Made by a program: the position numbers and the translations under genes
Origin: Candidatus Gastranaerophilales bacterium
GTDB taxonomy: Bacteria > Cyanobacteriota > Vampirovibrionia > Gastranaerophilales > Gastranaerophilaceae
DNA: 48,029 bases
Assembly: GCA_944324235.1 (NCBI GenBank)
Contig: CALUVN010000010.1
Coordinates: 1-48,029, forward strand
Direction of reading: 5' to 3'
In this document: one piece after another, positions 17,015 to 24,782 of the stretch
Layout: every line of letters begins with the position of its first letter
Position numbering within the stretch: the first letter of the stretch is position 1
Notes under the pieces: generated by a model
What the model saw: the letters and a program-made list of their open reading frames with translations, nothing else
Databases searched by the model: none
Told to the model about the DNA's origin: nothing

Positions 17015-18163
17015 TCAATTTACGGCATTAAATTTGCTCATAAGATTAAGCAGTTCTCTGTGAAGTTTAACGTTATGGACACGCAGATAATCCACACCGC
17101 GTTCCAGAGCAAGAGCATTCAATACAACCGTAAAAATATCTTTGTAGTCATTGTCCTTATCAGGCATATCTAAAAAACTTTTGCGAGAAACTCCTAGCAT
17201 CACAAGACATCCGAGAGACTGAAGTTCTCCGACACGTTTAATTAACTCAAAGTTTTGTGCCCCAGTCTTGCCAAAACCTATTCCGGGGTCAACAATTATA
17301 TTTTCAGGCCCGATTCCTGCTCTAATCGCCTTATCAATTTTTTGTTTCAGTGAAAGAAATATTTCATCTGCAAGATTAGTTTTTACGTGGTTTTCAGCCA
17401 TAGAATCAGTATCTCCGGAATGATGCTGAATTACAACCTGAACATCATATTTTGCAATAACTTCCGACATCCTTGCATCATATTCAAGTCCCGAAACATC
17501 ATTTATAATCCGCGCGCCTGCTTTAATGCATTCTTCCGCAACTTTGGCGCTGCGTGTATCTATGCTCAAAATAATTTTATCTTTTGCAAATTCAACTATC
17601 GGAAGAAGTTTCTTTAATTGTTCATCTTCGTTTACAGGATTAGAATGCGGTCTTGTGGATTCTGCACCGATATCTATAATATCCGCCCCGTCTTCTATCA
17701 TCCGTAAAAGATGCTCCTTTGCGTTTTCAAAATCATTATACAAACCGCCGTCAGAAAAAGAATCCGGAGTAACATTCAAAATCCCGACAATTTTCGGTGT
17801 CATAATTCCGCCGGAATCCGAAACGTATTCCGTAAGCTGATACCCGAGCACCTTTAACCCGAACGGCTGAAATTTAAGTTTTTCCGCAATTTTTTTAATC
17901 TGAGAAACACTTCCGCATAATATACAATCAGTATTTTCCACACGCCCCGTAATAGTTTCGCGGTGCGTTGCGCAATCTGCGCCGACAGTCAATGCCGTCT
18001 GCTTTAAAATATTTGCCTGCGCGATTGAAAGATTGAAAACTTTTATGTTTTTATATGCAAATTTTTCGCAAGCCTTGTGTATATAAGATGAATCAAAACC
18101 TATTGTTGAAAGCTCTGATTTAATATCAGCGTCAATAATTTCTTTAAAAACAAAATCGTGCAT
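17015..18163 (-). CDS. folP: Dihydropteroate synthase with N-terminal accessory domain
   Basis: Joins 4-aminobenzoate to the pterin diphosphate in folate synthesis. The C-terminal TIM barrel (about 120-382) shows the signatures ILNVTPDSFSDGG, DIIDIGAESTRPHS, LSIDTRSAKVAEEC, INDVSGLE, IIVDPGIGFGKTG and MLGVSRKSF. The first ~115 residues (with NLSIAQANILKQTALTVGADCATHRE) form an extra domain found fused to DHPS in some Firmicutes and others. At 382 residues it is longer than the ~280 of E. coli FolP. No Shine-Dalgarno; a promoter ends 6 bases before the ATG, and a perfect inverted repeat spans this junction. Confidence 0.95.
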   Translation of the reverse strand: MHDFVFKEIIDADIKSELSTIGFDSSYIHKACEKFAYKNIKVFNLSIAQANILKQTALTVGADCATHRETITGRVENTDCILCGSVSQIKKIAEKLKFQPFGLKVLGYQLTEYVSDSGGIMTPKIVGILNVTPDSFSDGGLYNDFENAKEHLLRMIEDGADIIDIGAESTRPHSNPVNEDEQLKKLLPIVEFAKDKIILSIDTRSAKVAEECIKAGARIINDVSGLEYDARMSEVIAKYDVQVVIQHHSGDTDSMAENHVKTNLADEIFLSLKQKIDKAIRAGIGPENIIVDPGIGFGKTGAQNFELIKRVGELQSLGCLVMLGVSRKSFLDMPDKDNDYKDIFTVVLNALALERGVDYLRVHNVKLHRELLNLMSKFNAVN

Positions 18164-18185
18164 AACCGAAGTTTAGCACGATTTT
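18152..18185. repeat. Perfect inverted repeat over the folP promoter and start codon
   Basis: The arms AAAATCGTGC (18152-18161) and GCACGATTTT (18176-18185) are exact 10-base inverted copies separated by 14 bases. The loop contains the -10 box and the arms flank the predicted transcription start, a position typical of an operator. It could also form a hairpin across the start region of the mRNA if transcription began upstream. Confidence 0.7.
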
Positions 18186-18198
18186 ATTTTATTCTCAA
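18170..18198 (-). promoter_or_regulatory. folP promoter placed for a leaderless mRNA
   Basis: Minus-strand TTGAGA (18193-18198), a 17-base spacer, and TAAACT (18170-18175) preceded by an extended TGC. Six bases separate it from the ATG at 18163, predicting transcription from the A of the start codon. It overlaps the inverted repeat at 18152-18185. Confidence 0.7.
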
Positions 18199-18210
18199 TA
18201 TTCTTAAAAT

Positions 18211-18681
18211 TTATTCCGCATTTGATAAGTTTGAAGCTTTTTCCGCATAAACGGAACCAGCTTTTAATACACCGCTCAGGAATACAAAACCTGCCATTAC
18301 GTAGCCGAAACCGCCTGCCATGCGTTTGTATAATCTGCTTTCCAGAACATTTTTAATTACAGGTGCTGACTTAAAGCCTGCAGCAAAATCAAGTGCAATA
18401 TTTTTGAATCTTGTTACATTATTTTTGAAAGCACCAAATAATGTATTAGCTTTATCGGTAACCTGTGCTGTTGTTCTGATTGCAGTTTGTGCTTCTTGAG
18501 ACAATTGTCCGATTTTGGAAGAAGAATTAAAGTGTTTCCACACACTCTTCTTAACCGCAGCACCGCCGGCAACTGCAGCACCGGTTTTTGCGGTTGCGTC
18601 TTCTACTTTTTCTCTGCGTTCTGAACGATTTGCAGAGCCTTCAAAGCTTTGACCAAAACTTACAGGAGCAACTGATACCAT
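18211..18681 (-). CDS. Unknown protein with N-terminal VSFGQ motif
   Basis: 156 residues, not recognised. The N-terminus has VSFGQSFEG (residues 7-15) with no signal peptide. A basic stretch (ANRSERREKVEDA) is followed by an Ala/Gly-rich segment (about 32-45), a helical middle, and a C-terminal hydrophobic helix (FGYVMAGFVFLSGVLKAGSVYA, about 122-144) that could insert in a membrane. The ATG overlaps the stop of the upstream gene (TAATG) and has AGGAGG inside that gene, so it is coupled to it. Confidence 0.75.
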   Translation of the reverse strand: MVSVAPVSFGQSFEGSANRSERREKVEDATAKTGAAVAGGAAVKKSVWKHFNSSSKIGQLSQEAQTAIRTTAQVTDKANTLFGAFKNNVTRFKNIALDFAAGFKSAPVIKNVLESRLYKRMAGGFGYVMAGFVFLSGVLKAGSVYAEKASNLSNAE

Positions 18682-19403
18682 TATGCTGCCTCCTGAATTT
18701 CTTCTTGTCTTTGAGATTTAATATATTTATCGGTTTCATCAATAGCACCGGCAACACCTGCGCCTGTAGCAATTGTGCCGGACACTGCATTGTTAACTTG
18801 TTTTGCGGTTATAGAACCGACTGTTTTACTCAATGCTGCAGATTTTTCTGAAACAACACCTGCAACAGCTTTGCTGAACTCTGCAACAGGTTTCAAGAAT
18901 TTATTAGTCTCAAATGCATTTACAACTGCTTTATATGCGTCTGTTTTAGCAATTCTACGACCTAAGGTATTTAACCCGTTGGAAATGCCTGATGCTACAG
19001 TATGCATTGCACCGCGTACATGTTCGCCGCCTGTTAAAACATTTTGAACTTTTGGTGATTTCAAAGCTTTTTGAGCACCGCCGATTACCATTTTACCGGT
19101 ACAAAATACCGCGATTGCGTCAATTGCAGCTTCTGAAACAATTGCAAATATTTTAGCACCTTTTCTCACAGGTTGCGGAAGAGCTATATCATTTGCAGCT
19201 TCATCAAATTGTCTTTTTTGTTGTTCCCAGAAAGCTCTTGTGCTTTTTGCTTCGACTTCATCTTCATCAGGTTCGTTACCTGAAACTTCAACAAAATCAA
19301 CGTCTTCAGCAATGTCATTATATCTTGGGTTTTCTCTGTGACCGAATGCAGGGGTTGAATTAAGTGAATTAAAATTTGTAACTTTTGGTTGGATTGTTAA
19401 CAT
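18681..19403 (-). CDS. Unknown Ala-rich protein, coupled to the VSFGQ protein
   Basis: 240 residues, not recognised. The N-terminal ~30 residues are polar, with STPAFGHRENPRYN (about 16-29) in the place where other proteins of the window have S-F-x-G, a weaker match. An acidic stretch (EVSGNEPDEDEVEA) follows, then mixed amphipathic and hydrophobic helices rich in Ala, Val and Lys. The gene has GGAG 10 bases before its ATG. Its stop overlaps the start of the 156-residue gene, so the two probably form a pair that acts together (inference). Confidence 0.72.
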   Translation of the reverse strand: MLTIQPKVTNFNSLNSTPAFGHRENPRYNDIAEDVDFVEVSGNEPDEDEVEAKSTRAFWEQQKRQFDEAANDIALPQPVRKGAKIFAIVSEAAIDAIAVFCTGKMVIGGAQKALKSPKVQNVLTGGEHVRGAMHTVASGISNGLNTLGRRIAKTDAYKAVVNAFETNKFLKPVAEFSKAVAGVVSEKSAALSKTVGSITAKQVNNAVSGTIATGAGVAGAIDETDKYIKSQRQEEIQEAA

Positions 19404-19506
19404 TTTTTGGACTCCAATTTTTGTTTATGCATACACATTAATACACGAAAACATTTTTTTTTGCTACCTATAGATAAATTTGTTAAGGTTTTGTTACAAA
19501 CTAACC

Positions 19507-19538
19507 TTTGACAAGTTAATTATCACATACTTGTCAAA
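19507..19538. repeat. Perfect inverted repeat between the radical-SAM gene and the Ala-rich protein gene
   Basis: TTTGACAAGT (19507-19516) and ACTTGTCAAA (19529-19538) are exact inverted copies with a 12-base spacer, flanked by imperfect AACCTTT and AAAGGTT outer arms. It lies after the radical-SAM stop codon and about 100 bases before the start at 19403. There is no T-run on the minus-strand side, so an operator is as likely as a terminator. Confidence 0.6.
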
Positions 19539-19549
19539 TTTTGTAAAGG

Positions 19550-20491
19550 TTATTTACAAAATTTTAATCCCTGATATGAATTTCTCTTAATAAATTCTCT
19601 GTCGATTTTATTCAGGCAGTCAAACTTTGCGCCGAGCCATTGAGGTGCGATAAGAGTTTCGCGAAAACCGTTTCCGGCTAACCTGTGTATAGTAGTAGTT
19701 TCAGGCAAATATTCCAGAAAATCACAGCAGGTATTTACGTATTCATCTTCACTCATAAAATCAATTCCGCCGTTTTCATATATTTTAGCAAGTTTTGTAT
19801 CTTTCAATGCACACAGCATGTGAATTTTTACGCCATCAACGCCTAATTCCGCAAGTTTTCTGGCTGTCTGCATAATTTCGTCATGAGTTTCCCACAATCC
19901 GAAAATAACATGAACGCAAACATTTATGCCGTACTCTTTAGTTTTTTCATAAGCTTTCAAAAAACAGTCGAAATCATGTCCGCGGTTAATACGGCGTAAA
20001 GTTTTGTCGTGTATGGATTGCAGACCGTATTCAATCCACGTATAATAATCATCTTTATACCCTGATATCAATTTTAATTTGTCTTCGTCCACGCAATCCG
20101 GACGAGTTCCTATTGATAAACCTACGATATCAGGATGCTTTAAAGATGCGTTGTAAATTCGTTCTAATTCATTTACGGGTTTGTATGTATTTGTATAGGC
20201 CTGAAAATATGACATGAATTTTTCGGCTTTAAATCTTTTTTTCAAATTTTCCACACCTGTTTCAACCTGTTCTTCTATCTGCAGAAATTTTGAATGCGCC
20301 TGTGAAAAACTGCCGCTGTCATCACAAAATATACAACCGCCTGTTGATATTTTTCCGTCACGATTCGGACACGAAAAACCGGCATCAAGGGTTATTTTGT
20401 ATACCTTGACGCCGAATTTATTCTTTAAATGCGCACTGAATTGATTATATCTTTTATCAGTACCGTTAAAATTTTTTAACTGAGAAGACAT
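19550..20491 (-). CDS. Radical SAM protein, YhcC/YtqA (TIGR01212-like) family
   Basis: 313 residues. The [4Fe-4S] cluster cysteines are in a widely spaced motif near the N-terminus (SCPNRDGKISTGGCIFC, about residues 40-56, C-x12-C-x2-C), which distinguishes this family from canonical CxxxCxxC enzymes. Other landmarks are FQAYTNTYKP, GLSIGTRPDC, WIEYGLQSIHDKTLRRINRGHD and VCVHVIFGLW, typical of the Elp3-like radical SAM fold. The reaction is not established for the family in general. It follows the 56-residue zinc-ribbon gene by 2 bases and is probably coupled to it. Confidence 0.9.
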   Translation of the reverse strand: MSSQLKNFNGTDKRYNQFSAHLKNKFGVKVYKITLDAGFSCPNRDGKISTGGCIFCDDSGSFSQAHSKFLQIEEQVETGVENLKKRFKAEKFMSYFQAYTNTYKPVNELERIYNASLKHPDIVGLSIGTRPDCVDEDKLKLISGYKDDYYTWIEYGLQSIHDKTLRRINRGHDFDCFLKAYEKTKEYGINVCVHVIFGLWETHDEIMQTARKLAELGVDGVKIHMLCALKDTKLAKIYENGGIDFMSEDEYVNTCCDFLEYLPETTTIHRLAGNGFRETLIAPQWLGAKFDCLNKIDREFIKRNSYQGLKFCK

Positions 20492-20493
20492 TC

Positions 20494-20664
20494 TTACTGA
20501 TTATTTTCATCTTCCTTCAAAATAGGATAAACGTAGTGCTCACCACAAGCAGGACATACAACTTCCTGTTGCTTTCCGTCTTCCAATTCCGCAACTTCAA
20601 ACAAAGTTTTGCATCCTGATTGAACACATCTGATTGCCCATGTAGGTCTGACTAATCTTGCCAT
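20494..20664 (-). CDS. Small zinc-ribbon protein
   Basis: A 56-residue protein. Four cysteines form a likely zinc site: C13 and C18 (CVQSGC) and C38 and C41 (CPAC), in a short beta-ribbon-like context (LFEVAELEDGKQQEVVCPACGEHYVYPI). The start ATG at 20664 is preceded by GAGAGG with 8 bases of spacing, and the stop is 2 bases before the radical-SAM start, so this is a convincing gene despite its size. Function unknown; its pairing suggests an accessory or sibling role to the radical-SAM protein (inference). Confidence 0.82.
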   Translation of the reverse strand: MARLVRPTWAIRCVQSGCKTLFEVAELEDGKQQEVVCPACGEHYVYPILKEDENNQ

Positions 20665-20820
20665 AATATTTTCCTCTCATCATTTCTCTTAATATACAAT
20701 TTATATTTTAGCATTGAATATTACTTTATGCAATAAGAGAATTAATATGAGCAGTAATCAACTGTATATTTTCATAAGCGGCTGAAGGGCATAACATAAT
20801 AAAAAAAACGGAGAAGACAA

Positions 20821-21180
20821 ATGAAAAAAAGTTTAATTGCACTTTCAGTATTAATAATTGCCCTTATGGCATACACAGATGTAAAAGACAGATTTCAGCA
20901 GCTCGACAAAATTGCTGACCAGACAGAAGTTCAAAAAAACATCAAATCCCAACCAGAAACCTCACAGGGGGCAGGCATACATTCGCAAATAAATAAAGCA
21001 ATAGAAAGACCTATTGAGCGTAACATCCAAAATTCCGGCCAAAATTTTAATCAAGGCCCGACAGGCTTTAAAGAAAACCGAATAATTCCGCAGACAACAA
21101 CGGCAAGTCCAATTACAAACCCTAAAGGTGTTCCTCAAGGTGAATCTCTTCAACAACAAACGAACGATAACGATTTTTAG
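20821..21180 (+). CDS. Unknown small exported or membrane-anchored Gln/Asn-rich protein
   Basis: 119 residues. An N-terminal hydrophobic helix (SLIALSVLIIALMAY) looks like an uncleaved anchor or signal. A low-complexity polar tail rich in Gln, Asn, Thr and Pro follows and is probably disordered. The Shine-Dalgarno CGGAGAAG is 5-10 bases upstream. The 3' end overlaps the convergent gene at 21177 by 4 bases. No family recognised. Confidence 0.68.
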   Translation: MKKSLIALSVLIIALMAYTDVKDRFQQLDKIADQTEVQKNIKSQPETSQGAGIHSQINKAIERPIERNIQNSGQNFNQGPTGFKENRIIPQTTTASPITNPKGVPQGESLQQQTNDNDF

Positions 21181-22001
21181 ATTCCGAAAATCATTTCACC
21201 AAGCTCGTCTTCAGGAGAAACATCCTGCTTTTCTTCAGATTTAGGTTTTGGCAATTTTTTCTCAAACTGAAGCATTGAACCGCTTTTATAGATTTCATTC
21301 TTGTCAGTCTTTTGTGCGCGCTCCAACGGGTTAATTGTTTTAGGGAAAAATCTTAAAACTACATTCTGCACAATATCCTGTGCTACCATATCTTCAAAAT
21401 ACATTCTTAATGTATCCAGTTTTGAATTTGCTTGTGAAGCATTTCTTGCGGTAAATTTTGACTTTTCTCCCAGAATTCTTGAATAGCTGCCGCTCCACAT
21501 CACAATATCATTAACCGTATCTATCAGCACTGCATCAGTATCCAGAGTAAACGGCTGTTCTATATCAAATACGCTTGCAATCTCCAGAACTTCCCATACA
21601 CTTCTTTTGGACAAACCTTTGTTCGAAGTCACAACACTTGAAATTAACAATACAGATTTTGCATCAAAACTGCGTGCTAATTTTTTCATTCCTGCGTAAT
21701 CTATAGAATTGTTATAGTCATATTTTCTGACAATAGATGCCGTAACATTGTACAAATCCATATTTGCCGACAATCCTGCACGCAATGTGTACAAATCAGG
21801 TGATTTAACTTTATTATCTTTATTGAAATATTTTATAATATCATCGGCTAAAATCTCAGAGGCCTCAGGAAAACAGTAATAATTTGTGCAAACATTCAAA
21901 ACATCCACAGGCAATACAACAACATTAAAGGTAATTGCCTTTGCTGTCTGAGGTAATACCATCATCACCAGAAATAAAAATATTTTTATTAATAATTTCA
22001 T
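21177..22001 (-). CDS. Secreted protein of unknown function
   Basis: 274 residues with a signal peptide (MKLLIKIFLFLVMMVLPQTAKA). The mature part has mixed alpha/beta character with a Rossmann-like pattern (VLPVDVLNVC; KKLARSFDAKSVLLISSVVTS; AVLIDTVNDIVMWSGSYSRIL), reminiscent of periplasmic CsgG/TolB-N-like domains, but I cannot assign it. The C-terminal ~50 residues are charged and probably disordered. I start at the ATG at 22001: the in-frame codons before it lie inside an extended -10 promoter (22008-22016), which predicts a leaderless mRNA. Confidence 0.75.
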   Translation of the reverse strand: MKLLIKIFLFLVMMVLPQTAKAITFNVVVLPVDVLNVCTNYYCFPEASEILADDIIKYFNKDNKVKSPDLYTLRAGLSANMDLYNVTASIVRKYDYNNSIDYAGMKKLARSFDAKSVLLISSVVTSNKGLSKRSVWEVLEIASVFDIEQPFTLDTDAVLIDTVNDIVMWSGSYSRILGEKSKFTARNASQANSKLDTLRMYFEDMVAQDIVQNVVLRFFPKTINPLERAQKTDKNEIYKSGSMLQFEKKLPKPKSEEKQDVSPEDELGEMIFGI

Positions 22002-22007
22002 AATTTT

Positions 22008-22016
22008 ATTATACCA
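22008..22016 (-). promoter_or_regulatory. Extended -10 promoter abutting the start at 22001
   Basis: On the minus strand, TGG followed by TATAAT (22008-22013) sits 6 bases before the ATG, predicting transcription from the A of ATG. No good -35 and no Shine-Dalgarno were seen. Confidence 0.68.
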
Positions 22017-22092
22017 CACTAAATTCTCATACGGGTGAATGATTATATAAAATATGAATTAATGTAGAATTTATTAAACGAGGTAACGATTT

Positions 22093-22476
22093 ATGGACTA
22101 TCAAAATTTAATGGACAGAGCAAAAGAGGTATCAAAAAATGCCTACATACCTTACTCTAAATTTGCGGTAGGTGCCTGTGTGCTGACAGAAAACGGGAAC
22201 TCATATACCGGCTGTAATTTTGAAAACGCCAGTTTCGGTTTAACTATTTGTGCGGAGAGAAATGCCATAGGTACGGCGATTGCTAACGGTGAAAGAAAAA
22301 TAAAAGCCATTGCAATTTATTCGCCAAATGGTGATAATTGTTTCCCGTGCGGCGCCTGCAGACAGGTTATATATGAATTCCAAACAGATGAAGGTGTTGA
22401 CGTCATTACTGAAGTTAACGGAGAATTGAAGGTCTATAAACTAAATGACCTGCTCCCGCATGGTTTTAATTTATAA
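22093..22476 (+). CDS. cdd: Cytidine deaminase
   Basis: Homotetramer-type cytidine/deoxycytidine deaminase in pyrimidine salvage, 127 residues. The zinc site is complete: CAERNA (Cys ligand and catalytic Glu, about residues 54-59) and PCGACRQ (two Cys ligands, about 86-92). Other landmarks are YIPYSKFAVGACV and GCNFENASFG. The start follows ACGAGG. The next gene begins 3 bases after its stop. Confidence 0.96.
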   Translation: MDYQNLMDRAKEVSKNAYIPYSKFAVGACVLTENGNSYTGCNFENASFGLTICAERNAIGTAIANGERKIKAIAIYSPNGDNCFPCGACRQVIYEFQTDEGVDVITEVNGELKVYKLNDLLPHGFNL

Positions 22477-22478
22477 AT

Positions 22479-22718
22479 ATGTATTTTATAGAACTTATCG
22501 TCAACACATTTCTACAAAGAAAAAAGAAAAAAGCTCCTGCGGATACTTTCAACCCCATGCAGGATAATTTATATCCGGAAGATTACGAAGCCTGCGAGCA
22601 TATTTTTATGCCGATTGACAGCACTGGAGAGGTTCTTGCGTGCAGAAACTGCGGACTCGTTGTTAACAGAAAAGATTTGAAGAATAAAAACTTTTTCATG
22701 AAAAAAAGAGATGAATAA
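22479..22718 (+). CDS. Small zinc-ribbon-like protein downstream of cdd
   Basis: 79 residues. After a hydrophobic, then Lys-rich start (IELIVNTFLQRKKKKAP), a putative metal site is formed by CEH (about residue 38) and CRNC (about 55-58) around IFMPIDSTGEVLACRNCGLVV, a compact zinc-ribbon pattern. It starts with ATG 3 bases after cdd, so it is probably cotranscribed and coupled. Function unknown. It is not obviously homologous to the zinc ribbon at 20494. Confidence 0.75.
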   Translation: MYFIELIVNTFLQRKKKKAPADTFNPMQDNLYPEDYEACEHIFMPIDSTGEVLACRNCGLVVNRKDLKNKNFFMKKRDE

Positions 22719-22726
22719 TCCGATAA

Positions 22727-23956
22727 TTATTTCTTACTCAACATACTGTTCATAATTTCTTTTGCTGTATTAAGCTGAACATCGTTATTTTTTTTGATAT
22801 CGTCAATTGTGAATTTAACTTCAATATCAGGATTGATACCTTTTTTATTAATATCTGTTCCGTTAGGCGTCAGGTATTTGGCGATTGTAAGGTTAAGCCC
22901 TGTTTCGTTCGGCATAGGATAAATTTTTTGAACCATTCCTTTGCCGTAAGTTTTTGTCCCGAGAAGTTTTGCTTTGTTATAATCTTTCAACGCACCCGAA
23001 AGAATTTCGCTTGCACTTGCGCTGCCGCCGTCAACAAGAACTATCATCGGTTTATTTATATCCAAATCGGTATCCTGCGCCTGAATATCATATTTGTATC
23101 CGTTTCTGCCGACAATACTTACCAGTTTGCCTTCCGGAATAAACAAATTCGCTATAAAAATTGCATTTGGCAACAGACCGCCAGTATTGCCCCGCAAATC
23201 AAGAATCAGACCGTCTGTTTTTTTTGTTTTTTCTAAAGCTTCAAGAAACTCATTCGGGGTTGTCGAACCGATAAAGGAGGTTATCTGAATATATCCGATA
23301 TTCTTGTCCACAGAACTCTTTACCGTCTTAATTTTAATTTCTTTTCGCATTACACGTTTGTTAAACTTATCTTTATTCCTCATAATAAGCAGGTCAACAA
23401 AAGTATTTTCAGGGCCTCTGACGAGATTTGCTACATCAGCAAGAGGAAGTCCGTTGACATCCTGTCCGTTTATTTCAAGAATTATATCATCAGGCTGAAG
23501 ATTTGCAGCCTGTGCCGGTGTACCTTCAACCACATTAATTATTTTTATTTTACCCGATATTGTGGCAATATTTACGCCGATACCGGTGATTTTTGAATTT
23601 ATTGAACTGTTTTGTTCTGCGTATTCTTCTTTTGACATGTACTTGGAATAAGGGTCATCCAGACTTGCAAGCATGGTATTAATAGCAACTTTCGCATCTT
23701 CTTCGGTTTTAATTTTGCCGTGATAGTGTGTTTTCCATTTTGACCATGCCTGATGGTTCAATGTAGGATCATAAAAATTATCACGTATTATCTGCCACGT
23801 TGAGTCAAACAATTTTTGAGAAGAGACTCTGTCATGATTAACCATCTCATGTGCTTTTTCATCAAAAAGATTATTATTAACCCTCATCAGAAAATTATTA
23901 AGTCCGACAAGAATTATGACAGTAAGTACAAACAGTATTAATTGCTTTCTCTTCAT
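22727..23956 (-). CDS. C-terminal processing peptidase, S41 family (CtpA-like)
   Basis: 409 residues: an N-terminal anchor (LILFVLTVIILVGLNNFL), a helical segment, a PDZ domain (about 135-215, GIGVNIATISGKIKIINVVEGTPAQ and IILEINGQDV) and the S41 catalytic domain. The latter has LDLRGNTGG and DGGSASASEILSGALKDY, where Ser and, further on, Lys of KTYGKG form the catalytic dyad. It acts in the periplasm or at the membrane in protein processing or quality control. The ATG at 23956 was chosen; 23965 is possible. A weak TTGATT-17-TTAAAT promoter ends 7 bases before 23956. Confidence 0.93.
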   Translation of the reverse strand: MKRKQLILFVLTVIILVGLNNFLMRVNNNLFDEKAHEMVNHDRVSSQKLFDSTWQIIRDNFYDPTLNHQAWSKWKTHYHGKIKTEEDAKVAINTMLASLDDPYSKYMSKEEYAEQNSSINSKITGIGVNIATISGKIKIINVVEGTPAQAANLQPDDIILEINGQDVNGLPLADVANLVRGPENTFVDLLIMRNKDKFNKRVMRKEIKIKTVKSSVDKNIGYIQITSFIGSTTPNEFLEALEKTKKTDGLILDLRGNTGGLLPNAIFIANLFIPEGKLVSIVGRNGYKYDIQAQDTDLDINKPMIVLVDGGSASASEILSGALKDYNKAKLLGTKTYGKGMVQKIYPMPNETGLNLTIAKYLTPNGTDINKKGINPDIEVKFTIDDIKKNNDVQLNTAKEIMNSMLSKK

Positions 23957-24024
23957 AACTACCATTTAACATCAATGAATCTTTATAATCAATACACTTT
24001 TTAGGTAGTTATAAATATTAATAA

Positions 24025-24708
24025 TTACAAATCTTCAAAACCCGGAGATGTGGCAGGAAGATTTTTATAGCCTTCATTTGAAAAAACAGTTTTCTTTATG
24101 TATTTGTTTGAATATGAACCTTTTTCAAATAAACGTTTAAGAGTATTTTCTCTTGTCACAAGCGGATGCAGCATTTCTTCGCTCTCGGGATATTGTTGAA
24201 CAATTTCGCACCATACGGCAGCTTCCATTGTCCATGCATAAGTTTCTTCAGCCAGAGAGTTATACTCATCCTGATGAAGAGCTTCGTGTGCCAGTAATGC
24301 TGCAAGAGCTCCCGGAGGGGCATCTTTATGACGCGGATTTATAAAAATATATAAATTTTTGCCTTTCTTCCAGCCAAGAGCGTCAAATTCAGCATAAGCA
24401 GGATTGATTGTCCCTAAATCCTTAAACTCAATTTTTACGGGACGCTGCGTCAGGTTGTTTCCAAGGATTGCGTGGCGGGAAAATTCGCCATTTGTACCTT
24501 TTAACATATCCAGTGCAACATAAAAAATATAATCCTTGCCAACAACTTTGTATTCCGGCTCTATCATTTTAATATATTTTGCCGTGTACTTTTCCGGATA
24601 ATTATCAGGAACAGTTATATCTTTTTCATCCAGAGCCTGTGATGGCAGAGCAAGTAACGCCAGTGCCGCAGTTAAAATTAATTTGTTTACCGTGTGTTTT
24701 AATTTCAT
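24025..24708 (-). CDS. Secreted protein with HExxH metallopeptidase-like motif
   Basis: 227 residues with a signal peptide (KLILTAALALLALPSQA). HEALH at residues 141-145 sits in a helix (AALLAHEALHQDEYNSLAEETYAW), with E154/E155 ten residues on as a possible third zinc ligand; this spacing is short but recalls gluzincin-like metallohydrolases. No family name can be given with confidence. The DEYNSLAEE sequence after the motif resembles proteins annotated as putative metallopeptidases of cyanobacterial relatives (inference). Single gene, weak GAGAAG Shine-Dalgarno. Confidence 0.72.
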   Translation of the reverse strand: MKLKHTVNKLILTAALALLALPSQALDEKDITVPDNYPEKYTAKYIKMIEPEYKVVGKDYIFYVALDMLKGTNGEFSRHAILGNNLTQRPVKIEFKDLGTINPAYAEFDALGWKKGKNLYIFINPRHKDAPPGALAALLAHEALHQDEYNSLAEETYAWTMEAAVWCEIVQQYPESEEMLHPLVTRENTLKRLFEKGSYSNKYIKKTVFSNEGYKNLPATSPGFEDL

Positions 24709-24782
24709 ACTTCTCGTTTAATCCCCAATCTTATTTACTACAATAATAGTATAATTTTATTTTTTCAGAGGGCAAATTATTT

